A program made the translations under genes and the position numbers. Below, in pieces: positions 1-5,112 of a stretch of DNA of 5,207 bases (position 1 is the stretch's first letter; each line of letters opens with the position of its first letter). Source of the DNA: a bacterium (lineage in GTDB: Bacteria > Bacillota_A > Clostridia > Lachnospirales > Lachnospiraceae); NCBI GenBank assembly GCA_004562915.1, contig SFQZ01000152.1, positions 1 to 5,207 on the forward strand, read 5' to 3'. The notes beneath the pieces are model-generated. The model was given only the letters and a program-made list of their open reading frames with translations, was not told where the DNA came from and did not search any database.

Positions 1-1
1 A

Positions 2-118
2 GCGGACCCGGAGCAATGCGGGGCGGCGGTGGCGAATGTGGTGTATTTGCTCAGACGGAAGCTTGGAGATGGGTACATAGAAACGGTGGTTGGGAGCGGC
101 TATAGGTTTGTGGGATGA
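2..118 (+). CDS. OmpR-family response regulator, C-terminal tail only (partial at left edge)
   Basis: Frame 2 reads 38 residues from the left edge to a TGA stop at 116-118. The end, with VVYLLRRKLGDGYIETVVG followed by SGYRFVG, matches the last helix and wing hairpin of OmpR/PhoB-type winged-helix DNA-binding domains, where a family member typically ends LRRKL...YI.TV.G.GYRF. The recognition helix lies in the truncated part or just before it, and the phosphoacceptor receiver domain is off the left edge, so partner and targets cannot be inferred. The usual cognate sensor kinase does not follow it: only an 8-codon ORF and a terminator lie before the next transcription unit. It may be an orphan regulator, its kinase may be upstream, or the kinase may have been lost. 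The codon choice is more G-rich than in the downstream operon. The family call is firm; nothing more specific can be said. Confidence 0.85.
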   Translation, partial: ADPEQCGAAVANVVYLLRRKLGDGYIETVVGSGYRFVG

Positions 119-149
119 ATAGCAACGATATAATTAGGGAGATTTTATT

Positions 150-176
150 ATGCAGAAGAAAACCAGAAATAAGTAG
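150..176 (+). other. 8-codon mini-ORF with good ribosome binding site (possible gene remnant)
   Basis: An ATG at 150 reads MQKKTRNK and stops at TAG 174-176. It is preceded by AGGGAG (136-141) at 8 bases spacing and starts 31 bases after the stop of the upstream response regulator, where a sensor kinase gene would normally begin. The basic, polar sequence would suit the cytoplasmic N-terminus of a membrane kinase, so this could be what remains after the kinase was lost. No kinase-like sequence follows, and the terminator begins 7 bases later. It may equally be a chance ORF. Confidence 0.25.
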
Positions 177-183
177 AAAGGAT

Positions 184-226
184 ACCGGAAGCAGTGCGTA
201 TTTTTGCGATATTGCTTTCGGTTTTT
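184..226 (+). terminator. Rho-independent terminator after the upstream response regulator
   Basis: ACCGGAAGCA (184-193) pairs with TGCTTTCGGT (213-222) over 10 base pairs, including one G-T wobble. The 19-base loop can form a further GC/GC pair, and the stem runs into TTTTT (222-226) and then CTGTT. This insulates the vanR operon from upstream transcription. Confidence 0.75.
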
Positions 227-259
227 CTGTTATGTAAAAAAGCAGCGCGAAAGATAGAG

Positions 260-288
260 TTGAGGTCATACCATTTTAGAGGTAAAAT
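260..288 (+). promoter_or_regulatory. Possible sigma-A promoter (basal, alternative)
   Basis: TTGAGG (260-265) and TAAAAT (283-288) are separated by 17 bases, the usual spacing for the housekeeping sigma factor. A transcript from here would begin near 295 and read through the operator-like repeats into vanR, so it could give basal expression of the two-component system. It has no repeats around it and is less convincing than the promoter at 361-391, because matches of this quality occur by chance in AT-rich gaps. Confidence 0.3.
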
Positions 289-325
289 AGGTGGTGTCAG
301 AGTAGAGTTTGTTGATGCCAGAGGT

Positions 326-347
326 ATTAGGAAAATCTTAATAATTT
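326..347 (+). promoter_or_regulatory. Candidate VanR operator: two 11-base direct repeats upstream of vanR
   Basis: ATTAGGAAAAT (326-336) is followed directly by CTTAATAATTT (337-347). Against CTTAGGAAATT, the best unit in the exporter promoter, they match at 9 and 8 of 11 positions. OmpR-family regulators bind head-to-tail as dimers on direct repeats with roughly 10-11 base period, so length, period and position fit a VanR autoregulatory site. From memory, the repeat with its preceding T resembles the VanR box described for Tn1546 (about TCGTANGAAATT); that recollection needs checking. The repeats end 13 bases before the -35 element. Confidence 0.6.
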
Positions 348-360
348 CTCATGGAAATCA

Positions 361-391
361 TTGAGATTAGTGATATAGCGTCTGCTATACT
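361..391 (+). promoter_or_regulatory. Candidate VanR-activated promoter of vanR-vanZ-vanS
   Basis: TTGAGA (361-366) and TATACT (386-391) are separated by 19 bases, longer than the optimal 17, which suits an activator-dependent promoter. The same -35 hexamer, the same 13-base distance from the direct repeats and the same 19-base spacer recur in front of the ABC genes. Transcription should start near 397-399, giving a short leader to the ATG at 426. The -10 overlaps a perfect inverted repeat, TATAGC-GTCT-GCTATA (374-389). Assignment rests on the shared architecture; no start site is known. Confidence 0.55.
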
Positions 392-425
392 TGATAAAAT
401 AGGAACTCAGAATGAGGTTAATGAT

Positions 426-1121
426 ATGGCTGAAAAGATATTAGTTGTAGACGATGAGCGGGATATTGCAAATCTGCTGGAAGTCTATTTACAAAACGAA
501 AACTACATTGTTTATAAGTATTATTGCGCCCAGGATGCCATCCAGTGCATTGAAAATAACGAGATTGATCTTGCAATACTGGATATTATGCTCCCGGATA
601 TGAGTGGCTTTTCCCTTTGCCGGCTTATCCGCGAAAAATATACCTATCCCATTATCATGCTGACAGCTAAGATTGAAGAAACAGACAAGATCACCGGACT
701 TACATTAGGCGCTGATGACTATGTGACAAAACCGTTCCGCCCGTTGGAGGTAGTAGCCAGGGTAAAGGCCCAGCTAAGGCGCTATAAAAAATATTCTGCT
801 GTCGCAGTAGAGAAGAAAGAAAAACCGGAGCTTTCCTACCACAAATTGCGGCTGAATACCCAAACGCATGAGTGCCTGTTGGAGGGCGAAGTAGTATCGC
901 TGACTCCGACAGAATTTTCAATCTTACAGGTTCTTTTGAAAAACGCAGGAAATGTTGTGAGCATTGAGGATTTGTTTCATGCAGTCTGGAAAGATGAATA
1001 TTACTCCAAAAACAGCAGCACCATTACGGTGCATATCCGGCATCTGCGCGAAAAACTGAAAGACATATCTGATACGCCACAATATATTAAAACAATCTGG
1101 GGCGTAGGCTATAAGATTTAA
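426..1121 (+). CDS. vanR: VanR-type response regulator, OmpR family winged-helix transcription factor
   Basis: A 231-residue cytoplasmic two-component regulator, the same length as VanR of Tn1546 as I recall it. The receiver domain spans about residues 4-118: acidic D9 and D10 in ILVVDDE, phosphoacceptor D53 in LAILDIMLPD, T80 and K102 in DDYVTKPF. The winged-helix domain spans about 135-230, with SLTPTEFSIL, the recognition helix in NSSTITVHIRHLREKL and the closing wing TIWGVGYKI. The stretch GADDYVTKPFRPLE and the following VKAQLRRYKK are very VanR-like. I chose ATG 426 because it has GAGG (414-417) at good spacing and begins MAEKILVVDDE. An in-frame ATG at 351 would add 25 residues outside the family, lacks a ribosome binding site and lies upstream of the predicted transcription start. 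It is the first gene of the vanR-vanZ-vanS operon and probably activates both its own promoter and that of the downstream ABC exporter. VanR family membership is firm; orthology to a resistance VanR is not shown. Confidence 0.9.
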   Translation: MAEKILVVDDERDIANLLEVYLQNENYIVYKYYCAQDAIQCIENNEIDLAILDIMLPDMSGFSLCRLIREKYTYPIIMLTAKIEETDKITGLTLGADDYVTKPFRPLEVVARVKAQLRRYKKYSAVAVEKKEKPELSYHKLRLNTQTHECLLEGEVVSLTPTEFSILQVLLKNAGNVVSIEDLFHAVWKDEYYSKNSSTITVHIRHLREKLKDISDTPQYIKTIWGVGYKI

Positions 1122-1136
1122 GGGAAAGGAAACCAA

Positions 1137-1643
1137 ATGAACAGGAAATGGAAACCATGGGTGTCAGTTCTTTTCTTGATTTATCTGGCACTTTTGATCT
1201 GGATTATACTATTTAAACTGCAATTTTCAATCAGCGATCTGGACACTCTGCGAAGTGTAAACCTAATCCCATTCCACTATGACAATGAAATCGGTGCGGG
1301 ATTCCACATAAAAGAAGTTCTGGAAAATCTTCTGATCTTTGTCCCTATGGGAATCTATTTGCATATGCTTTTGCCGGAAAGTCGATTCCATGTAAAGCTG
1401 GTTATTATCGCTGGATCGAGTTTATTACTGGAAATGGCTCAATATATCCTTGCCGTAGGCCGCTCTGACATTACCGACTTGCTTACTAACACCGCAGGCG
1501 GCCTTTTAGGGCTTGCTTTATATAGTATTATGGTTCGGCTGCTCAAAAACAGGGTAAGAGCGGATAAACTGTTTTTTATTCTTGCTATAATCACAAGTGC
1601 TGCTGTCGTTGGCTTACTGGCGCTTCTTTTGTTTGCGAATTGA
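1137..1643 (+). CDS. VanZ-family integral membrane protein
   Basis: A 168-residue membrane protein with the VanZ-like signature spread along its length: NLIPF (42-46), N64 then F68, P70 and G72 in ENLLIFVPMG, E99 and Q102 in LEMAQY, and R109, D111, D114, N118 and G121 in GRSDITDLLTNTAGG. Hydrophobic segments lie at about 8-28, 60-79, 86-106, 114-136 and 144-166. VanZ of Tn1546 gives low-level teicoplanin resistance by an unknown mechanism; family members occur widely in Firmicutes and their biochemical activity is not established. The ATG at 1137 has AAAGGA (1125-1130) 6 bases upstream and sits 15 bases after vanR. The vanS start follows 13 bases after its stop, so the three genes should be co-transcribed. 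Its position between regulator and kinase suggests a role in sensing or in the envelope response, which is inference. Family call firm, function unknown. Confidence 0.88.
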   Translation: MNRKWKPWVSVLFLIYLALLIWIILFKLQFSISDLDTLRSVNLIPFHYDNEIGAGFHIKEVLENLLIFVPMGIYLHMLLPESRFHVKLVIIAGSSLLLEMAQYILAVGRSDITDLLTNTAGGLLGLALYSIMVRLLKNRVRADKLFFILAIITSAAVVGLLALLLFAN

Positions 1644-1656
1644 TGGAGGTGTGTTT

Positions 1657-2721
1657 ATGCAAAGCAAAAAAAACACTACAAAAAAGCGGATGGGGCTGCA
1701 TTTATATTTGTCGCTGTTTTTATATACCGTGGCAGTCTTTGGGCTGACGCTGCTTCTGGAATACATTTTTTCAAAATCTGACAGTGCCATCTTATCATGG
1801 CTCTATTGGCGTGCAGATGCCATTTTTATTATCTGTTTAATCATCGGCTTTATCTGCATTTTCCATTACTTTTGGAACAAACCCTGGGGGTATCTGGACG
1901 AGGTCATTTCTGCAACAAAAACCGTCTATGAGGAAAGCGACCAGCCAGTGGAATTATCAGACTCGCTGAAAGAATCAGAACGCCAGTTAAACCAGATCAA
2001 GATGTCCGTTTTATTAAGCAGGCAGGCTGCAAAACAGGCCGAGGATAAGAAGAATGAACTTGTTATGTACCTGGCCCATGACATACGCACACCGCTCACA
2101 ACCGTGATCGGCTATCTGAGCCTGCTCCATGAGGCACCGGATATGCCGGAAGAACAGAAAGAAAAGTATGTCAAGATTGCGTTAGATAAGGCTGACCGGC
2201 TGGAAAAACTGCTGAACGAGCTTTTTGAAATTACCAAATACAATGCACATACGGTTTCATTGAAGAAAGAAACCATAGACCTTCATTGCCTGCTTGCCCA
2301 GATCGTAGATGAAATATACCCGTCGCTTTCTGCAAACGGCAATACAATCACCGTTATAGCGGATGATGATTTATCCGTCAATGCCGATCCGGAAAAACTG
2401 GCGCGGGTTTTTAGTAATCTCCTGAAAAATGCGGCAACATACAGTTACCCGCAGACAGAGATCACGATCACAGCAAAGAAACAGGGAGACTGTGTTCGGA
2501 TCGTCTTTGAAAATCACGGAAAGACGGTTCAACCTGAGCAGCTTGCAGGCATATTTGAAAAATTCAACCGTCTGGATGAAGCCCGGCTTTCCGATACAGG
2601 AGGCGCAGGGTTAGGACTTTCGATTGCAGAAGAAATCATACATTTGCATGGTGGAACGATTACTGTTACTAGTGAAAATGAGACCATCTCTTTTGTAATC
2701 ATACTCCCCGTTTCCGCTTAG
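1657..2721 (+). CDS. vanS: VanS-type sensor histidine kinase with two membrane helices and a very short external loop
   Basis: A 354-residue membrane kinase, the likely partner of VanR. Basic N-terminus; membrane helices at about 14-37 and 54-74 leave only some 16 residues outside, so there is no sizeable ligand-binding domain. A linker with coiled-coil character (about 76-132, possibly HAMP-like) leads to the HisKA domain, with phosphoacceptor H141 in MYLAHDIRTPLTTVIGYLSL, very close to VanS. The ATPase domain has an N box (NLLKNAATYS, 254-263), a degenerate G1 box (ENHGK, 285-289, Asn where Asp is usual), an F box (IFEKFNRLDEARLSDTGG) and a G2 box (GGAGLGLSIAEEI, 315-327). I chose ATG 1657 for its GGAGGT (1645-1650) at 6 bases; an in-frame ATG at 1597 would overlap vanZ and has no clear site. 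H141 and the catalytic boxes are intact. It is followed by its own terminator region. The short loop suggests it senses within the membrane or through a partner such as VanZ or the exporter, which is inference. Confidence 0.9.
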   Translation: MQSKKNTTKKRMGLHLYLSLFLYTVAVFGLTLLLEYIFSKSDSAILSWLYWRADAIFIICLIIGFICIFHYFWNKPWGYLDEVISATKTVYEESDQPVELSDSLKESERQLNQIKMSVLLSRQAAKQAEDKKNELVMYLAHDIRTPLTTVIGYLSLLHEAPDMPEEQKEKYVKIALDKADRLEKLLNELFEITKYNAHTVSLKKETIDLHCLLAQIVDEIYPSLSANGNTITVIADDDLSVNADPEKLARVFSNLLKNAATYSYPQTEITITAKKQGDCVRIVFENHGKTVQPEQLAGIFEKFNRLDEARLSDTGGAGLGLSIAEEIIHLHGGTITVTSENETISFVIILPVSA

Positions 2722-2760
2722 GCAATTTGAAGTGAAATCTTAGGAATTACTTAGGAAATT
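2717..2760 (+). promoter_or_regulatory. Candidate VanR operator upstream of the ABC exporter: phased CTTAGG repeats
   Basis: CTTAGGAATTA (2739-2749) and CTTAGGAAATT (2750-2760) are adjacent 11-base direct repeats. A further copy, CTTAGGCAATT (2717-2727), overlaps the vanS stop codon exactly 22 bases, or two repeat lengths, upstream, with a degenerate unit between them (2728-2738, about 5 of 11 matches). This array of three or four units in one helical phase is what cooperative OmpR-family dimers use. The last pair sits 13 bases before the -35 element, as at vanR. GGAATT (2743-2748) and AATTCC (2757-2762) also make a small inverted repeat. Confidence 0.65.
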
Positions 2761-2773
2761 CCGTGTCCAATCT

Positions 2774-2804
2774 TTGAGATTGCACTGCCCTTGTCCGGTA
2801 CAAT
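2774..2804 (+). promoter_or_regulatory. Candidate VanR-activated promoter of the ABC exporter operon
   Basis: TTGAGA (2774-2779) and TACAAT (2799-2804) are separated by 19 bases, the same spacer and the same -35 hexamer as in the vanR promoter. Eight consecutive bases, TTGAGATT, are identical at the two sites. Transcription would begin near 2810-2812, after the left arm and inside the loop of the overlapping terminator, leaving a leader of about 43 bases with AAGGAG before the ATG at 2854. Confidence 0.55.
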
Positions 2805-2830
2805 AGGTACTGAACAAGGGCAGTATTTTT
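2784..2830 (+). terminator. Rho-independent terminator between vanS and the ABC genes
   Basis: ACTGCCCTTGT (2784-2794) and ACAAGGGCAGT (2814-2824) form a perfect 11-base-pair stem. GTAC (2798-2801) and GTAC (2807-2810) can pair inside the loop. A T-rich run, TATTTTTGTTT, follows from 2824. It should stop transcripts arriving from vanR-vanZ-vanS. It overlaps the exporter promoter so that RNA started near 2811 contains only the right arm and cannot form the hairpin. Confidence 0.85.
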
Positions 2831-2853
2831 GTTTAAGCGAAAGGAGCAACACT

Positions 2854-3741
2854 ATGGAATTAAAAATGGAACACATAAGCAAGCAATTCAAGGATAAGAC
2901 TGCTGTTGATGATGTCAGCCTTACTCTGTCAACCGGCGTGTGGGGGCTGCTGGGTGCAAACGGAGCGGGCAAGACCACCCTCATACGTATGATCGCGGAT
3001 ATTATGACGCCGAGCAGCGGGAACATCTATTTTGATGGAACCGATATTCACAAGATGGGGAAAGACTACCGCAACCTTTTCGGATTTTTGCCGCAAGATT
3101 TTGGATATTCCCATGATTTTACCGTTAAAGATTATCTGGAATATATTGCCGCGCTGAAAGAGGTACCGGCCCGCGAAACGGCTAAGAAGATTGATTATCT
3201 GTTGGATGTCCTGACCCTCTCCGATGTGAAAAGGAAAAAGATTTCCAAGCTGTCTGGCGGCATGAAGCGCCGTGTAGGTATCGCACAGGCCATGTTAAAT
3301 GATCCGAAAATCCTTGTGATGGATGAGCCTACGGCCGGGCTTGACCCAGGAGAACGGGTACGGTTCCGTAATTTTATCTCCGAGTTCTCCCACGACCGGA
3401 TCGTGCTGATCTCTACCCATATCGTTTCTGACATCGAGTATATCGCAACTCGCAATGCGATTATGAAAGCGGGAAAGATCGTTGATGTGGGAACGACGGG
3501 CGAACTGGTAAAACAGATTGAAGGTAAGGTTTGGAATTGTGTGGTTCCTGCACATAAGATGATGGAATATGAAATGTCCCTGCGGATCATCAACCAGCGC
3601 GGCGAGGACAATAACCAGGTTTTCATCCGCTACCTTGCGGAACATTCTGATGTTGTCGGTTCTTCTCCCGTGGAGCCTCGTTTGGAGGACTTATATTTGT
3701 GGCTGTTTCCGCAAGAAAATATAGAAAGAGAGGGAAAATAA
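2854..3741 (+). CDS. ABC transporter ATP-binding protein
   Basis: A 295-residue cytoplasmic ATPase subunit that should power the membrane protein encoded next. All the expected motifs are present in order: Walker A GANGAGKT (34-41), Q-loop Q81 in LPQDFGY, signature LSGGM (133-137), Walker B ILVMDEP (153-159), D-loop AGLDP (161-165) and H-loop H189 in ISTHI. It is therefore probably active. The roughly 70 residues after about 225 form a C-terminal extension ending EPRLEDLYLWLF, typical of exporter ATPases of the ABC-2 / antibiotic and lantibiotic-immunity type. I chose ATG 2854 because AAGGAG (2841-2846) is 7 bases upstream; an in-frame ATG at 2791 lies inside the terminator stem and upstream of the likely transcription start. 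One base separates its stop from the permease start, so the two are translationally coupled. Substrate unknown; an antimicrobial peptide or envelope-active compound is plausible from the VanRS context. Confidence 0.93.
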   Translation: MELKMEHISKQFKDKTAVDDVSLTLSTGVWGLLGANGAGKTTLIRMIADIMTPSSGNIYFDGTDIHKMGKDYRNLFGFLPQDFGYSHDFTVKDYLEYIAALKEVPARETAKKIDYLLDVLTLSDVKRKKISKLSGGMKRRVGIAQAMLNDPKILVMDEPTAGLDPGERVRFRNFISEFSHDRIVLISTHIVSDIEYIATRNAIMKAGKIVDVGTTGELVKQIEGKVWNCVVPAHKMMEYEMSLRIINQRGEDNNQVFIRYLAEHSDVVGSSPVEPRLEDLYLWLFPQENIEREGK

Positions 3742-3742
3742 T

Positions 3743-4984
3743 ATGCGTTTGTTTTGTTTAGAAGTAAAGCGCGTCCTGAAATCACGGCGCACGCTTATTC
3801 TGCTTGCCGTTGCTTTGATTTTGTCCGTCGCAATGGCATATCTTCCGGTTGCCTTTGAATCCATAAACCGTGTTAATCCAGACGGTAGCAGAACAGAACT
3901 GGACGGTATAGCGGCAATCGAATTTAAGCGTGATCTGTATGCTTCTGTGAACGGTGAAGTTACCCCTGAAAAAGTGAGCGAAGCCCTGAAAACATATCAA
4001 AGTCTGGTAAATGAATACGGTCCTACAGAGGGGGATTCTTTCCCATTGTCTGTCTACATTGAGCAGATTGTTCCTATCCGCCCTTTATTGAGAGGATTGC
4101 CGGAACTATATGCCGACCCTCTGACTGGAATTGGCGCTGATCTTATGGATATTGCCCCCGAAGATGTCGTACAGAACTATTACGAGCTTTGCAAAACCCA
4201 TCTGGCAGATGTTATGCGGAATGAACAGCGCGATCACCCGGCAGCCCAGCAGCAGGCTATGGAGCAGTATGCAGAAGTGGATACCCCGTTCCAGATTTAT
4301 CCCGGGCTTTCCAGAGATGCCTTTGATTATATTGAACTTTATATATTGGTTCTGACTGTTTTATGTGTTGCAATTGCATCCCCTACTTTTTCCGGCGAAT
4401 ATCAAACAGGGTCAGATAGTATTTTGCGCTGCACCAAAAATGGACGCATCAGACTGGCTATTACAAAAATAGCAGCTTCATTCGTAATTTTTATTGTTTC
4501 CTTTGCTATCGGTATGACACTCCATTTGCTGATATGTAATCTGTCTTTTGGAATGGACTGTCTGAAATCATCCATGCAAATGCTGTTTTCCATTATCAAT
4601 CTGTCGAATATTAATTTGGGGCAGTTGCAGATACTGATTGTTCTAGCGGGATTGTTGTCAATTTTGTCCTGTGTTAGTTGTACGCTTTTCCTGTCCGCTA
4701 AATGCCGGGACTCTTTGACAGTATTATTGATCTCGATTGCCATAGTTCTTATTCCATTTTTTGCTTATGCCGCATTGGGAGTGAACTGGATTTCCGCACT
4801 TCTCCCGTCTGCAGGTATTGGTATGCAAAACAATTTTCTGTATCAGCTCATAAATTTCAACTATTTGCATATCGGGAAAATGAGTTTTTGGACGCCGTAT
4901 ATTATTCTGATTTCCGCTGCGGTTGAAGTACCAATTTTCCTGTTTTTGGCCATTCGATCATACTGTAATCATCAAGTGGTATAA
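3743..4984 (+). CDS. ABC-2 type transporter permease with large external domain
   Basis: A 413-residue integral membrane protein, the likely membrane partner of the preceding ATPase. A basic N-terminus (EVKRVLKSRR) leads into helix 1 at about 17-36. A hydrophilic stretch of about 160 residues (roughly 37-195), predicted to be outside the cell, follows. A cluster of helices then lies at about 197-213, 243-266, 295-318, 325-346 and 383-405, with a basic cytoplasmic tail. The segment after helix 2, FSGEYQTGSDSILRCTKNGR and on through KIAASF, is the coupling-type motif commonly seen in ABC-2 permeases of Clostridia. Translation starts at ATG 3743 with GAGAGGG (3728-3734) 8 bases upstream and one base after the ATPase stop. 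Six helices plus a big loop after helix 1 suits an ABC-2 exporter and not a BceB-type permease, which has more helices and its loop between helices 7 and 8. Substrate not inferable from sequence. Confidence 0.88.
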   Translation: MRLFCLEVKRVLKSRRTLILLAVALILSVAMAYLPVAFESINRVNPDGSRTELDGIAAIEFKRDLYASVNGEVTPEKVSEALKTYQSLVNEYGPTEGDSFPLSVYIEQIVPIRPLLRGLPELYADPLTGIGADLMDIAPEDVVQNYYELCKTHLADVMRNEQRDHPAAQQQAMEQYAEVDTPFQIYPGLSRDAFDYIELYILVLTVLCVAIASPTFSGEYQTGSDSILRCTKNGRIRLAITKIAASFVIFIVSFAIGMTLHLLICNLSFGMDCLKSSMQMLFSIINLSNINLGQLQILIVLAGLLSILSCVSCTLFLSAKCRDSLTVLLISIAIVLIPFFAYAALGVNWISALLPSAGIGMQNNFLYQLINFNYLHIGKMSFWTPYIILISAAVEVPIFLFLAIRSYCNHQVV

Positions 4985-5013
4985 AGGTAGAGAGAAAAGA
5001 GCGAGATTTACAC

Positions 5014-5112
5014 AGTTATGAACGGTCTAAGAAAAGCAAATTTGTTTAGCTTCCTGTCACTCTTTGTCACATTCTGTCGAACGATTTTCAAAATATTAGA
5101 CCGTTCAGAACT
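5014..5112. repeat. Inverted repeat, 17-base arms with one mismatch
   Basis: The left arm 5014-5030 is AGTT, A, then TGAACGGTCTAA. The right arm 5096-5112 is TTAGACCGTTCA, G, then AACT. The inner 12 bases are perfect inverted complements, and 16 of 17 positions pair overall. The 65-base interior can form a smaller bulged hairpin (AAGCAAA, 5034-5040, with TTTAGCTT, 5045-5052) and contains three phased direct repeats. No T-tract follows on either strand, so it is not an ordinary terminator. It could be a folded RNA at the 3' end of the exporter transcript, a MITE-like element or a protein-binding site. No target-site duplication is seen. Confidence 0.7.
5055..5080. repeat. Three phased TGTCAC-like direct repeats
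   Basis: TGTCAC (5055-5060), TGTCAC (5065-5070) and TGTCGA (5075-5080) recur with a 10-base period, each preceded by a T/C-rich tetranucleotide. One-helical-turn spacing places all copies on the same face of the DNA, as expected for cooperative protein binding. They lie inside the inverted repeat. Confidence 0.5.

Noticed and set aside
173..370. Open frame of about 65 codons across the intergenic region, ending SHGNH
   Set aside because: It has no ATG, only GTG or TTG candidates without ribosome binding sites. It runs through the terminator and the operator repeats, and the translation resembles no family I know.
351..425. N-terminal extension of VanR from the upstream in-frame ATG
   Set aside because: The extra 25 residues have no counterpart in the family, the ATG lacks a ribosome binding site and lies upstream of the predicted transcription start. 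ATG 426 has GAGG at good spacing and gives the standard length of 231 residues.
119..425. CRISPR array, tRNA or riboswitch in the left gap
   Set aside because: No regularly spaced long repeats, cloverleaf or aptamer-like conserved core was seen; the gap is accounted for by the terminator, promoters and operator repeats.
1597..1656. N-terminal extension of VanS overlapping vanZ
   Set aside because: GGAGGT at 1645-1650 marks ATG 1657, and the extension merely reads vanZ's 3' end in another frame.
2791..2853. Earlier start of the ABC ATPase
   Set aside because: It lies in the terminator stem and the residues are its translation; ATG 2854 has a strong ribosome binding site and the normal ABC N-terminus.
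3195..3645. Long minus-strand open frames opposite the ABC ATPase
   Set aside because: They are shadows of a fully conserved plus-strand ATPase gene, with no ribosome binding site or domain of their own.
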